This document shows, piece after piece, positions 15,283 through 23,820 of a DNA stretch of 32,186 bases. Location: assembly GCA_015068225.1 (NCBI GenBank), contig SVKX01000018.1, forward strand, positions 1-32,186, given 5' to 3'. The notes beneath the pieces were generated by a model. It saw only the letters and a program-made list of their open reading frames with translations, made no database searches and was not told the origin of the DNA. The position numbers and the translations under genes are program-made. The stretch comes from Oscillospiraceae bacterium (GTDB lineage: Bacteria > Bacillota > Clostridia > Oscillospirales > Oscillospiraceae). Every line of letters starts with the position of its first letter. The first letter of the stretch is position 1.

Positions 15283-16227
15283 TCATTCATAGTATGTATT
15301 GCCGCCGATAAATTCCCGAACAAGGCTGGTGGGCGGGATCTCATCGTCCATATTCGCTTCCTGTACCTGATCCAGAATCCTGAGGATGTTCTGAACCCGG
15401 TCATAGCAATCCTCTTCCTGGGGAATAGAAAGCAGCAGCGGAAGGATATGCCGTTTCAACACTGCAAGCTCATAAACGGTGGAAGAATCAAAATCCGCAT
15501 CCGCATTCTCCTGATAGGGTAGTATCCAGCGGCTTTCCCCCTGCCGGACAGAGTCCCACATAGCAAGCGTCCGCTGTGCCGATGTGCCACGGCTCAGGTG
15601 ATCCCGGACGATCCGCCGCAACAGGCGCAGAAAGCTGCCGTCGATGGGCTCATGACCATCCAGCTCCAAAGAACGCCGGGGACAGACATATACGCGGAAG
15701 ACCTGAGAAAGATCCACTTCTTTAGGCAAAAGCGCAGGGTTCAGCCCATGCAGCCCTTCCACCAGCAGAATGCAGTCTTCCTCCAGACCTATGGTGTGGC
15801 CGGTCCACTCCTGCTTTCCCGTTTTGAAATTAAAGGAGGGAAGCTCCACCTCCTGCCCCTGAAGCAAGGCCTCCATATGGTGGCTGAACAGAGCAGTATC
15901 AATAGTATTTATATGCTCCAGATCCAGCTTGCCATCGAGCCCGGGAGGGATCTTATCGCGGTCGATATAATAATCATCCAGACTCAAAAGAATAGCCTTT
16001 TTCCCCCACATTCGCAGCTGGGTAGCCAGCCGATTGGCAGATGTGGTCTTTCCGGATGAGCTGGGACCTGCCAGCATCACGATCCTTGCTCCCTGAGTGC
16101 AGATCCGGTCCGCCATCTCGGCAAAGCTTCTCTCGTGCTGCGCTTCATTGATCCGGATCAGCTCCCGAAGCTGTCCGCTAAGGACAAGATCATTCAATTG
16201 GTGCGCATGATACTGTTCACAAATCAT
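15283..16227 (-). CDS. P-loop nucleoside kinase, uridine kinase/phosphoribulokinase family
   Basis: A 314-residue protein with Walker A GPSSSGKTT (residues 54-62), the substrate motif LSLDDYY (81-87) and a LVEGLHGLN segment near 155, as in the uridine kinase/PRK family. Related clostridial nucleoside kinases are often near 550 residues, with N-terminal TGS and tRNA-synthetase-like domains. Here the protein starts just before the kinase domain, and residues 10-40 look like the linker that usually follows those domains. The ATG at 16227 has AGGAGGAG 6 nt upstream, so this is an intact short form, not a broken gene. Uridine or cytidine phosphorylation is likely but unproven. It lies 78 nt after metA with no obvious terminator between. 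Confidence 0.85.
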   Translation of the reverse strand: MICEQYHAHQLNDLVLSGQLRELIRINEAQHERSFAEMADRICTQGARIVMLAGPSSSGKTTSANRLATQLRMWGKKAILLSLDDYYIDRDKIPPGLDGKLDLEHINTIDTALFSHHMEALLQGQEVELPSFNFKTGKQEWTGHTIGLEEDCILLVEGLHGLNPALLPKEVDLSQVFRVYVCPRRSLELDGHEPIDGSFLRLLRRIVRDHLSRGTSAQRTLAMWDSVRQGESRWILPYQENADADFDSSTVYELAVLKRHILPLLLSIPQEEDCYDRVQNILRILDQVQEANMDDEIPPTSLVREFIGGNTYYE

Positions 16228-16305
16228 TGCATTCTCCTCCTGGACAGCTGTGTCTTATCGCTTTCCTGTAACCGGAAGTATCATATGCACATGGCGATGG
16301 TTTTG

Positions 16306-17241
16306 TTACTTCTTTTCTTCTTCGTCACCAATAGACATGATGTCATAGGGCGTAGTCTGGTAAACGAAATAGTTCAGCCAGTTGGAAAACAGCAAATTGG
16401 CATGTCCCCGCCAGCGGACAATGGGATCTTTGGTATCATCATCATTCGGAAAATAGTTTTCCGGAACACGAATGGGCAAGCCCAGCGCCTTATCCCGAAG
16501 GTACTCCCCTTTCAGGGTCTCAGGATCGTACTCCGCATGTCCGGTTATAAAAATCTGCCGGCCTTCCTTGTTCATCACCGCATAAACGCCTGCCTGAGCA
16601 GAAGATGCCAGGATCTTCAGTCCGGGCACAGCTTCCACATCCTCCCGGCGTATGGTGGTATGACGGGAATGAGGTGCCCAAAACTCATCATCAAAGCCCC
16701 GAAGCAGGATGGCCCGCTTATAGTCCGCCTGATGAGGAAATACACCAAATAGCTTCTCCGGCAACGGGTACTTGCCAATGCCGTAGTGATAATACAGCCC
16801 TGCCTGCGCACCCCAGCAGATATGCAGTGTGGAATGGACATGGGTCTTGCTCCACTCCATGATCCGGCAAAGCTCGTCCCAATAATCCACATCTTCAAAA
16901 TCCATTTTCTCCACCGGTGCACCGGTGATGACCATGCCGTCAAATTTACGGTCTTTTAACTCCTCAAAGCTTTTGTAAAAGGTCAAAAGATGCTCCTGAG
17001 AAACATTCTTTGCCTTATGGGAGGAGGTGTGCATCAATTCCAGATTGACCTGCAAAGGAGTATTACCCAGCAGGCGACTAAGCTGTGTCTCTGTGACCAC
17101 CTTTGTGGGCATCAGGTTCAATACCACGATCTCCAGAGGCCGGATGTCCTGATGGGTCGCCCGGTTCTGGGGCATAACAAAAATATTCTCCTGCTGCAGC
17201 GTACCGGCGGCAGGCAGATCATTGGGGATCCGAATTGGCAT
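16306..17241 (-). CDS. metA: Homoserine O-acetyltransferase (MetA type)
   Basis: A 311-residue enzyme of the MetA/HTS family that acylates homoserine, the entry to methionine synthesis. The nucleophile Cys142 is in HICWGAQAG, with the catalytic His and Glu expected in GHAEYD near residue 237. At position 111 there is Glu (GAPVE). Work on this family showed that Glu111 favours acetyl-CoA and Gly111 succinyl-CoA, so an acetyltransferase is predicted despite the common succinyltransferase name. AAAGGAGGG lies 8-9 nt before the ATG. It sits 36 nt behind spoIID on the same strand with no room for a SAM riboswitch or T-box, an unusual setting for a methionine gene. Confidence 0.94.
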   Translation of the reverse strand: MPIRIPNDLPAAGTLQQENIFVMPQNRATHQDIRPLEIVVLNLMPTKVVTETQLSRLLGNTPLQVNLELMHTSSHKAKNVSQEHLLTFYKSFEELKDRKFDGMVITGAPVEKMDFEDVDYWDELCRIMEWSKTHVHSTLHICWGAQAGLYYHYGIGKYPLPEKLFGVFPHQADYKRAILLRGFDDEFWAPHSRHTTIRREDVEAVPGLKILASSAQAGVYAVMNKEGRQIFITGHAEYDPETLKGEYLRDKALGLPIRVPENYFPNDDDTKDPIVRWRGHANLLFSNWLNYFVYQTTPYDIMSIGDEEEKK

Positions 17242-17277
17242 AGAGGATTCCCTCCTTTTGCTGTTCTTTCTGATATT

Positions 17278-18270
17278 TTATCTTATGGCACCCATTTTGT
17301 CAATTCTTGTCCCCGGATAGTAATGGGCCAGGATCTGTGTATAGCTGCTGCCCGAAACCGCCATGGCATCTGCGCCGTATTGGCTCATGCCCACTCTGTG
17401 CCCTTTGCCGGTAGTTGTGATCCAGATTCCGCCGTTGTCTGCAGTCATGGTAAATGCCGTTGAGTTCAGGGAAAGAAGCTTGCGAAGCTCTGTGCCGGTA
17501 TAGCTTCGCCCCGCCACCGCCATTAATGCTACGCCGCCGCCGTTGGTATATGTGGCCGGTCCGATCCAGCTGTGAGGGTCTCCCACAAGAGTACGGCCCA
17601 GCAGGGAGGCAAATTCTTCTGATGTATAATAGACAGTCTTGGTAAATACCTTTGCCTGCTCCTCCCCCGGACTCTCTACTGACTGAAGATAGGGCATATC
17701 CGTCCCCCATACAGCCACAGCATCCTCTGTCCTGCCACCGGAGCAGGAAAAATATGTGGCCATAATTAAGCTACCCTCAAAAGTCAGGATTTGGTTCTTT
17801 GTTTCTGCAATGGCAGCGCGGATCTTCTCCACCTCCTCTTGCAGACCACCGGCAGTTATATAATCCTGCTCAGAATAATAGGACTGGCAGCAGGTGGAAT
17901 CTGTGCATACGGCAGCTCCCATGTGTCTGTCCATAGCATCGGTGCAGTACAAAGTATAAGTTCTGGCCACCACCGCCTGGGCTTTCAGCGCCTCCATCTC
18001 AAAAGATGCCGGCACTTCTCCCAGGAGTACCCCCAGCAGGTAGGATTCCAGTTCCATCACCTGCACCGTCCCGCTATCTGTTAGAACAGGGATGAATACT
18101 TCCTCCGAATGGGCGGGCTGAGAAGGAACCGTTATATTTATCGTCTCTGATGGCTGTGTTTGAGCTGTGTTTGGCACATGAACGAGCATACTGCCGATCC
18201 GTATTGCAATCCCCGGCATCATAAATCCGAGCAAAAAGACCGCCACCAGTTGTTTCCAGTTTCTTTCCAT
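17278..18270 (-). CDS. spoIID: Stage II sporulation protein D (SpoIID/LytB family)
   Basis: A 330-residue lytic transglycosylase that trims septal peptidoglycan during engulfment of the forespore. One N-terminal membrane segment (about 8-30) anchors it, with the catalytic domain outside. Glu85 in LLGEVPASFE is the expected catalytic residue. His116, Cys122 and Cys128, spaced by six each, match the zinc ligands reported for C. difficile SpoIID. The C-terminal GKGHRVGMSQYGADAMA motif is typical of the family. AGGAGGGAT precedes the ATG. A mother-cell sigma-E promoter is expected, but I could not define one. It stands without spoIIQ or spoIIR nearby and reads into metA. Confidence 0.93.
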   Translation of the reverse strand: MERNWKQLVAVFLLGFMMPGIAIRIGSMLVHVPNTAQTQPSETINITVPSQPAHSEEVFIPVLTDSGTVQVMELESYLLGVLLGEVPASFEMEALKAQAVVARTYTLYCTDAMDRHMGAAVCTDSTCCQSYYSEQDYITAGGLQEEVEKIRAAIAETKNQILTFEGSLIMATYFSCSGGRTEDAVAVWGTDMPYLQSVESPGEEQAKVFTKTVYYTSEEFASLLGRTLVGDPHSWIGPATYTNGGGVALMAVAGRSYTGTELRKLLSLNSTAFTMTADNGGIWITTTGKGHRVGMSQYGADAMAVSGSSYTQILAHYYPGTRIDKMGAIR

Positions 18271-18359
18271 ATCTATCCCTCCTGATTTCTATTTTAGCAG
18301 GATGCTCTGTGGGAAGATAGCGCAACATGGCGAAATAACTGCCAATTTTATCCCAGTTC

Positions 18360-18388
18360 TTGACATCGATGTAACGGGCAAGTATAAT
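18360..18388 (+). promoter_or_regulatory. Consensus sigma-A promoter for the LRR protein gene
   Basis: TTGACA (18360-18365), 17 nt, TATAAT (18383-18388), 34 nt upstream of the ATG. The match is perfect, so strong vegetative expression is likely. Confidence 0.88.
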
Positions 18389-18422
18389 TTATGTCAGAAT
18401 TCCTCGAAACGGAGCACCGCCT

Positions 18423-20141
18423 ATGAGATCACCCTTGAAGAGAATCCTTCCGATCCTGCTTGTGATCATGGTCTTATTCAGCTTGATCTGGTATCTTTTC
18501 GTCTATGACCGGGAGTTTACCAGAGATATGCTTTTAAAGCAGGCCCGATATTTTGAAAGCCGGGGGCAGTACGCCATTTCCTCCTGGCTTTACAATCAGG
18601 CCTATTATCAGTCCGGCGAAAATGAAGATGTTGCCATAGAGCTTGCGGAGCAGTTCAAAGCTGCCGGAAACTATACAAAAGCAGAATATACCCTCTCCAA
18701 CGCCATTGCCGATGGCGGCTCTGCGGAGCTTTATATTGCCCTGTGCAAAACCTATGTAGAGCAGGACAAGCTGCTGGATGCGGTGACCATGCTGGACAAC
18801 ATTTCTGACCCTGTGATCAAGGCTGAGATTGAAGCCCGCCGTCCCGGTGTACCTGTGGCCACACCCGCACCGGGCTATTACAGCCAGTATATCAGTGTTT
18901 CCATCGAATCCCCGTCCGGCACCCTGTATGTCTCCTCTGACGGATCTTACCCTTCCAAAAAGGAGGATCTTTACAGCACCGGTGTGTCTCTCAAGGCCGG
19001 CGAGAATTTGATCTATGCCCTGTCTATCAGCGATGAGGGGCTGGTCAGCCCCCTGGCGGTATTTGGTTACACTGTTGGCGGTGTGATCGAAGAAGTCACC
19101 TTTGCTGACAGTGCCATGGATGCCTATGTTCGGGAACTGCTAAAGCTGGATTCTGACACCCGGATCATGACCAGTGACTTATGGACGGTCAACGCACTTG
19201 CTTTGCCCTCCGAAGTGATCGATTATTCTGACCTGAAGTATTTCCCCTACCTGACTTCTCTGACAATTAAAGACAGCTCGGTTGCCAATCTGCAGATCCT
19301 TTCCACCCTCACGAAGCTTTCCGAGCTGACCATTACAGGTACAAATGTTTCTGCCGATGCTCTGGCTGTGATCGCAGGACTGCCGGATCTGACCAGGCTC
19401 ACCCTTTCCGGCTGTAACCTTTCTGGTATTCAAAATCTTTCCGGAGCTACAAAGCTGACCTATCTGGATCTGAGTGAAAACGCGATCAAGAATATCTCTC
19501 CTCTGTCCTCCATGACCAGCCTTTCGGCACTGAATCTTTCCAAGAATGCATTGACCAGTCTTGCAGATCTTGGTGCCATGGCACAGCTGAACATCCTGGA
19601 TGTATCCTATAATTCTCTTTCTTCTATCGCGCCTCTTGCAGGATGCACCGGTCTGACAGAGCTGAATGTTTCCAACAACAGTCTTATGGATCTGACCGGC
19701 ATTGACTCCCTAAAAACACTGCACAAGCTCACCGCCAGCCATAATAAACTTACGCAGACGGACATTTTGGCAGGATGCACCGGCTTGACAGATCTGATCC
19801 TTTCTCACAATACGCTGCTAGATATCAGCGCCTTGTCAGGTTTGGATTCCCTGCAATATCTGGATTTTTCCTATAATGAGGTGGAATCCCTGCCCCCATG
19901 GGATCATAAACCCGGCATTGTGCATATTAACGGTTCTCACAACAAACTGACCGATATCGATGCACTATCGGGCTGTATGCAGCTCAACACCGTGATCATG
20001 AACGATAACCAGATCGAATCCATAGCATCTCTGGCCAGATGTGTCAATCTGGTTCGGGTAGATGTGAGCAATACCCTCGTAAGTAATGTTTCTATGCTGA
20101 CCGATCAGGGCATCATCGTCCACTACACGCCCCAAGATTAA
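18423..20141 (+). CDS. Membrane-anchored TPR, chitobiase-like and leucine-rich-repeat protein
   Basis: A 572-residue protein. A basic N-terminus and one membrane helix (about residues 8-28) anchor it without a cleavage motif, so the rest should be extracellular. Residues about 38-130 form TPR-like helical repeats. Residues about 138-222 resemble the small beta-sandwich found at the end of chitobiases (CHB_HEX_C type), which often joins surface proteins. From about 268 to 560 there are some twelve leucine-rich repeats of 21-22 residues of the internalin/SDS22 kind (L-x-x-L-x-L-x-x-N). No sortase motif or enzyme domain is seen. Protein-protein binding at the cell surface is inferred; the partner is unknown. 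It is monocistronic, divergent from spoIID. Confidence 0.85.
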   Translation: MRSPLKRILPILLVIMVLFSLIWYLFVYDREFTRDMLLKQARYFESRGQYAISSWLYNQAYYQSGENEDVAIELAEQFKAAGNYTKAEYTLSNAIADGGSAELYIALCKTYVEQDKLLDAVTMLDNISDPVIKAEIEARRPGVPVATPAPGYYSQYISVSIESPSGTLYVSSDGSYPSKKEDLYSTGVSLKAGENLIYALSISDEGLVSPLAVFGYTVGGVIEEVTFADSAMDAYVRELLKLDSDTRIMTSDLWTVNALALPSEVIDYSDLKYFPYLTSLTIKDSSVANLQILSTLTKLSELTITGTNVSADALAVIAGLPDLTRLTLSGCNLSGIQNLSGATKLTYLDLSENAIKNISPLSSMTSLSALNLSKNALTSLADLGAMAQLNILDVSYNSLSSIAPLAGCTGLTELNVSNNSLMDLTGIDSLKTLHKLTASHNKLTQTDILAGCTGLTDLILSHNTLLDISALSGLDSLQYLDFSYNEVESLPPWDHKPGIVHINGSHNKLTDIDALSGCMQLNTVIMNDNQIESIASLARCVNLVRVDVSNTLVSNVSMLTDQGIIVHYTPQD

Positions 20142-20142
20142 C

Positions 20143-20175
20143 AAAAGCCTCCGAGCAAAATGTTCGGAGGCTTTT
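20143..20175. terminator. Bidirectional terminator between the LRR gene and cinA
   Basis: AAAAGCCTCCGA (20143-20154) pairs with TCGGAGGCTTTT (20164-20175) across a 9-nt loop. It starts 2 nt after one stop codon and ends 2 nt before the other. Confidence 0.9.
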
Positions 20176-20176
20176 C

Positions 20177-20641
20177 TTATTGGTTATATTTCAGAATCAT
20201 GTCCAATGCAGCTTCTGCTGCCTGCCGGCGGACAGCTTCCCTGTCCCCTGAAAAGGTGAATTCTCTGGCAATTGCGCAGGTACTGTCTGCATAACCGATA
20301 TACACTCTGCCCACAGGATTGCCGTATTCATCTCCATCCGGCCCTGCAAGGCCTGTAACAGAAACAGCCACATCCGCATTCAACGCCTTGGCAGCACCTT
20401 CTGCCATAGCCTTGGCAACCGGCAGGGATACAGGACCATACCGGCCAAGGATCTCCCCGTCTACGCCCAAAAGCGTACGCTTTGCCTCGTTGCAATAGCT
20501 GATGATGCCGCCCTTGTAGACTTTTGACGCACCGGCAACATCGGTCAGTGCCTCTCCGATCATACCGCCGGTGCAGCTTTCCGCTGTAGCAAGGGTCTTT
20601 CTTGCCAGCGCCTTCAGTACATTACAGGCCAGGCTCATCAT
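20177..20641 (-). CDS. CinA-family nicotinamide-nucleotide amidohydrolase (PncC-like)
   Basis: A 154-residue single-domain protein equal to the C-terminal half of CinA. TAESCTGGMIGEAL near residue 18, SVTGLAGPDG near 93 and VGRVYIG near 110 are the family motifs. Members with this domain deamidate nicotinamide mononucleotide to nicotinate mononucleotide, recycling the NAD by-product of DNA ligase. The N-terminal COG1058 domain of full CinA is missing, as in E. coli PncC (YgaD). The ATG at 20641 lies inside the end of thiI (20-nt overlap) with GGTGA 6 nt upstream; the next codon is also ATG. It is the last gene of the yifB-thiI operon. Confidence 0.92.
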   Translation of the reverse strand: MMSLACNVLKALARKTLATAESCTGGMIGEALTDVAGASKVYKGGIISYCNEAKRTLLGVDGEILGRYGPVSLPVAKAMAEGAAKALNADVAVSVTGLAGPDGDEYGNPVGRVYIGYADSTCAIAREFTFSGDREAVRRQAAEAALDMILKYNQ

Positions 20642-21812
20642 GATATTTCACCGTGATCTTCTCTACTGTCTCCAGCGCCTTTGCAATCAGCGCTTGCCGG
20701 TCCAGCTTCTCCTCTGCAGCGATAACCTGTCCCAGAGTTGGCTTTGTTTTCGGATGCTTAGGGGTAAAGACCGTGCAGCAGTCCTCATAGGGCAAAATGG
20801 AAGTGTCCAGTGTGCCGATTTTGCGGGCAATGGTGACGATCTCCTCCTTATCCATGCCGACCAGGGGCATAAAAATGGGAATGTCCACCACGGCGCCGGT
20901 AACTGTCATGGCTTCCATGGTCTGAGAGGCTACCTGACCCAGGTTTTCACCGGTGATCAGCGCACCGCAGCCATGCTGCTTTGCAATGCGCTGAGATATC
21001 TCCATCATAAACCGGCGCATGATCAGCGTAAAGAATTCCTCCGGACAGTTATCCCGGATGGCTTCCTGAATCTCCGTAAAAGAAACAATATTCAGTGTCA
21101 TTCTGCCGGAATATCGCGTTACCAGACGGGCAAGCTCAATCACCTTATCCTTGGCAAGCTGAGAGGTATAGGGATAGGAGAAGAAATGAACCGCCTCGAT
21201 CTCTACGCCCCGCTTGGCAATCATATACGCCGCCACCGGAGAATCGATGCCGCCGGAAAGCAGTACCATTGCCCGTCCGCCCACGCCGGTGGGCAGTCCG
21301 CCTGCGCCGGGTTCTGCTGGACCATGGACATAAGCAGAAAGGTCGCGTACCTCCACATAGACGGTGTATTCCGGATGATGGACATCCACCATAACATCCG
21401 GATGGGCTTCGGCAAGCCTTCCGCCGATTTCCTGAGAAAGCTGAATGGAATTCAGCGGGAAGCGCTTATCCGAGCGCTTGGACTCTACTTTAAAGGACTT
21501 GGCGCAGTCCAGATCATCTCCCAGATAGTTTTCAATGGCATCAAAAATGGCGTCCGTATTCTTTTCACAGGGACGGCAGCGGCACAGACTGACCACGCCG
21601 AAAATGCTCCGGCAGGCCTCCCACGCACCATCCACATCGCACATCTCGTCCATGGGCTCTACATACAGGGTAGACTGCATCAGATACACATCAAAATTAC
21701 CGTAGGGCTTCATCCGGCGGCGGACATTCTGCCGCAGTTTGCTTTCAAACTGCCGCTTATTGGCGCCTTTCAAAACAATTTCGCCCAGTTTCAGCAGAAA
21801 AATCTCTTTCAT
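20622..21812 (-). CDS. thiI: tRNA 4-thiouridine synthase ThiI
   Basis: A 396-residue enzyme that adds sulfur to U8 of tRNA and may supply sulfur for thiamine thiazole. An N-terminal ferredoxin-like region and THUMP domain (to about 165) bind tRNA. The PP-loop SGGIDSP (186-192) activates uridine with ATP. Cys345/Cys346 in PYEDCC correspond to the conserved cysteine region of the PP-loop domain. The C-terminal rhodanese domain of E. coli ThiI is absent, as in most Gram-positive forms, so sulfur must come from a separate cysteine desulfurase, not seen here. It starts 12 nt after the small upstream gene, and its end overlaps cinA. Confidence 0.95.
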   Translation of the reverse strand: MKEIFLLKLGEIVLKGANKRQFESKLRQNVRRRMKPYGNFDVYLMQSTLYVEPMDEMCDVDGAWEACRSIFGVVSLCRCRPCEKNTDAIFDAIENYLGDDLDCAKSFKVESKRSDKRFPLNSIQLSQEIGGRLAEAHPDVMVDVHHPEYTVYVEVRDLSAYVHGPAEPGAGGLPTGVGGRAMVLLSGGIDSPVAAYMIAKRGVEIEAVHFFSYPYTSQLAKDKVIELARLVTRYSGRMTLNIVSFTEIQEAIRDNCPEEFFTLIMRRFMMEISQRIAKQHGCGALITGENLGQVASQTMEAMTVTGAVVDIPIFMPLVGMDKEEIVTIARKIGTLDTSILPYEDCCTVFTPKHPKTKPTLGQVIAAEEKLDRQALIAKALETVEKITVKYHDEPGL

Positions 21813-21824
21813 GATAACTCCTAA

Positions 21825-22070
21825 TCAAATCAAGTTTTTTGCACGATCCAAATCGTCCCGACGGACATACACGGTGTACAGGGCATCCGACATGGGAACG
21901 GCGCCATAGGTCGTTCCCGCCCTGCCGTTTCTAGCAGTGGTAGATCCCAGTGAAGTTTTGGATTTTACTTTGTAATCAATCCCTTTTGCATCCAGAGCAT
22001 CCCGAACCCCAGACAGTTTCTCTAAATTGGAGGTGGTCAAAAGCTCCGCTCTGTTAAAAATATGGATCAT
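21825..22070 (-). CDS. Small DUF2007-like protein
   Basis: An 81-residue soluble protein. It opens with a beta-strand and a segment like FNRAELLTT, then a helix, a GIDYKVK strand, a Gly/Thr/Arg-rich middle (about 41-58), and a final strand and helix (LYTVYVRRDDLDRA). The pattern resembles small DUF2007-type or ferredoxin-like signal proteins, but the match is weak and no function is proposed. GGGAGGAA lies 6 nt upstream of the ATG. It sits between yifB (12 nt) and thiI (12 nt) on the same strand, firmly inside the operon, which supports it being a real gene. Confidence 0.75.
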   Translation of the reverse strand: MIHIFNRAELLTTSNLEKLSGVRDALDAKGIDYKVKSKTSLGSTTARNGRAGTTYGAVPMSDALYTVYVRRDDLDRAKNLI

Positions 22071-22082
22071 TGTATTCCTCCC

Positions 22083-23600
22083 TTAACGGTTTCCAAGATT
22101 GACCGCCCGATACTGAATAGCCTCCGCAATATGCTCCGGCTGAATATCCTCGCTGCCGGCAAGGTCTGCAATGGTGCGGGCAACCTTGAGGATACGGTCA
22201 TAGCTTCTGGCCGTCAGGCCCATGGCGTCAAAGGCCTGTTTCATCAGAAGGGCGCTTTCCTCATCCAACTGGCAGAACTTGCGCATATGGTCCGGCCCCA
22301 TGCGGGCGTTGCACATATTGCCATCTCCGTCAAACCGGTGATGCTGGCGCTGTCTTGCCCCGTCCACGCGGTTTTTAACCTCTGCGGAGGGTTCTGCATG
22401 CGCCCGGGTGCGAAGATCCTCAAAATGCACAGCCGGCACTTCCACCACAATATCGATCCGATCCAGAAGCGGGCCGGAAAGACGGCTGCGGTAATTCTGC
22501 ACCGCCTGATCGGAGCATGTGCACCTTCCCGACGGATCGCCGTACCAGCCGCACTTGCAGGGATTCATGGCGCAAACCAACATGAATTCCGCAGGGTATG
22601 TCACCGCACCGGAGACACGGGAAATGGTAACCTGCCCGTCCTCCAAAGGTTGGCGCATCATGTCCAATGTATCTTTCCGGAATTCCGGCAGCTCATCCAG
22701 AAACAGCACACCCTTGTGGGCCATGGAGATCTCACCGGGCTTGGGATTGCTGCCACCGCCGGCAAGACCGGCATTGGAGATGGTATGGTGGGGCGAGCGG
22801 AAGGGCCGGGTAGTCACCAGCGGATTTTTGGCAGAAAGCATTCCCATAACGGAATAGATCTGACTGACCTCCAGCGATTCCTCCCAGCTCATTTCCGGAA
22901 GGATCGAAGGCAAGCGCTTGCTCAGCATGCTTTTTCCGGAGCCGGGCGGGCCGATGAGCAGCACATTGTGACTGCCTGCTGCCGCCACCTCCAGGGCTCT
23001 TTTTACAGCCTCCTGCCCCAATACATCCCTGAAATCCGGGCCACCGCTCAGTTCCGGTGAAGGTTCCCACAAAGGTTCAGGTTCTATCACTGTCTCTCCG
23101 TTTAAAGCCGCCGTCAAATCCCGCACATTGCGGATGCCGTATACCGCAGGCCCTCTGGCCAGCGTAGCCTCCGGTGCATTCTCTGCGGGAACAAACAAAG
23201 CCTTGATCCCCTCCCGCTTGGCAGCCAGCGCCATGGGAAGCACGCCGGAAACCGGCCGAAGCTGACCATCCAGACTGACTTCGCCAATAAATGCACTGGT
23301 GGACTTTGGCTTTCGGACACTTCCGGATGCACACAGAATGCTCAAAAGGATGGGAAGATCATAATGGGTACCGGCCTTTTTCAGATTCGCCGGCGCCAGA
23401 TTCACTGTGATCCGGCTGGCAGGAAAGGTCATGCCGGAATTTTTTGCCGCTGCCCGGACACGCTCCCGGGCCTCTTTCACAGCTGCATCCGGCAGGCCTA
23501 CAATATCAAAACCCGGCAGGCCGTTGGAAATATAGCACTCTGCCACCACGGAGCATCCCCGGATACCGGTGATACCCAAAGTCCGGATACTGCAGATCAT
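22083..23600 (-). CDS. YifB/ComM family Mg-chelatase-like AAA ATPase
   Basis: A 505-residue protein with an N-terminal Lon-protease-like S5 fold (about 1-165), an AAA+ Mg-chelatase core with Walker A GPPGSGKS (217-224) and Walker B VLFLDELPEF, a cysteine-containing loop (CNPCKCGWYG-like) near 340, and a C-terminal helical domain. Members such as Haemophilus ComM act as a branch-migration helicase in natural transformation; in Gram-positive bacteria the role is unclear. AAGGGGAG precedes the ATG and a 17-nt-spaced promoter lies at 23632-23660. It heads the operon with the small gene, thiI and cinA. dprA and topA, common neighbours in Clostridia, are not here. Confidence 0.93.
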   Translation of the reverse strand: MICSIRTLGITGIRGCSVVAECYISNGLPGFDIVGLPDAAVKEARERVRAAAKNSGMTFPASRITVNLAPANLKKAGTHYDLPILLSILCASGSVRKPKSTSAFIGEVSLDGQLRPVSGVLPMALAAKREGIKALFVPAENAPEATLARGPAVYGIRNVRDLTAALNGETVIEPEPLWEPSPELSGGPDFRDVLGQEAVKRALEVAAAGSHNVLLIGPPGSGKSMLSKRLPSILPEMSWEESLEVSQIYSVMGMLSAKNPLVTTRPFRSPHHTISNAGLAGGGSNPKPGEISMAHKGVLFLDELPEFRKDTLDMMRQPLEDGQVTISRVSGAVTYPAEFMLVCAMNPCKCGWYGDPSGRCTCSDQAVQNYRSRLSGPLLDRIDIVVEVPAVHFEDLRTRAHAEPSAEVKNRVDGARQRQHHRFDGDGNMCNARMGPDHMRKFCQLDEESALLMKQAFDAMGLTARSYDRILKVARTIADLAGSEDIQPEHIAEAIQYRAVNLGNR

Positions 23601-23631
23601 AGGCTTCTCCCCTTCTTAAACATTTTATACC

Positions 23632-23660
23632 ATCATACTTGATTTCTCTCAAAAATACAA
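23632..23660 (-). promoter_or_regulatory. Sigma-A promoter of the yifB-thiI-cinA operon
   Basis: On the minus strand: TTGTAT (23660-23655), 17 nt, TATGAT (23637-23632), 31 nt before the yifB start. Confidence 0.7.
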
Positions 23661-23751
23661 TCTTTTTTTCTGTCATAACACCTATACCGCTCTATTGGGA
23701 TCAGGCCATCATTTTATGCACTTTTTTCCTCGAAAGTAAGGGGATTACGCC

Positions 23752-23780
23752 TTTACAAATCGACACAAAAGTGGTATGAT
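23752..23780 (+). promoter_or_regulatory. Promoter of the pyruvate:ferredoxin oxidoreductase gene
   Basis: TTTACA (23752-23757), 17 nt, TATGAT (23775-23780) with TG one base upstream of the -10 (extended -10). The leader is about 35 nt. Confidence 0.75.
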
Positions 23781-23820
23781 GTACGGGTAGAAATTTGAAT
23801 ACTTTAGGAGGTATTTCATT

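Noticed and set aside
15071..15286. A 71-codon minus-strand frame in the pncB-kinase gap
   Set aside because: It starts inside the kinase gene's terminator region, has no ribosome site and an implausible composition. The plus-strand terminator is the more notable signal here.
17242..17277. SAM riboswitch or T-box upstream of metA
   Set aside because: Only 36 nt separate metA from spoIID, too short for either.
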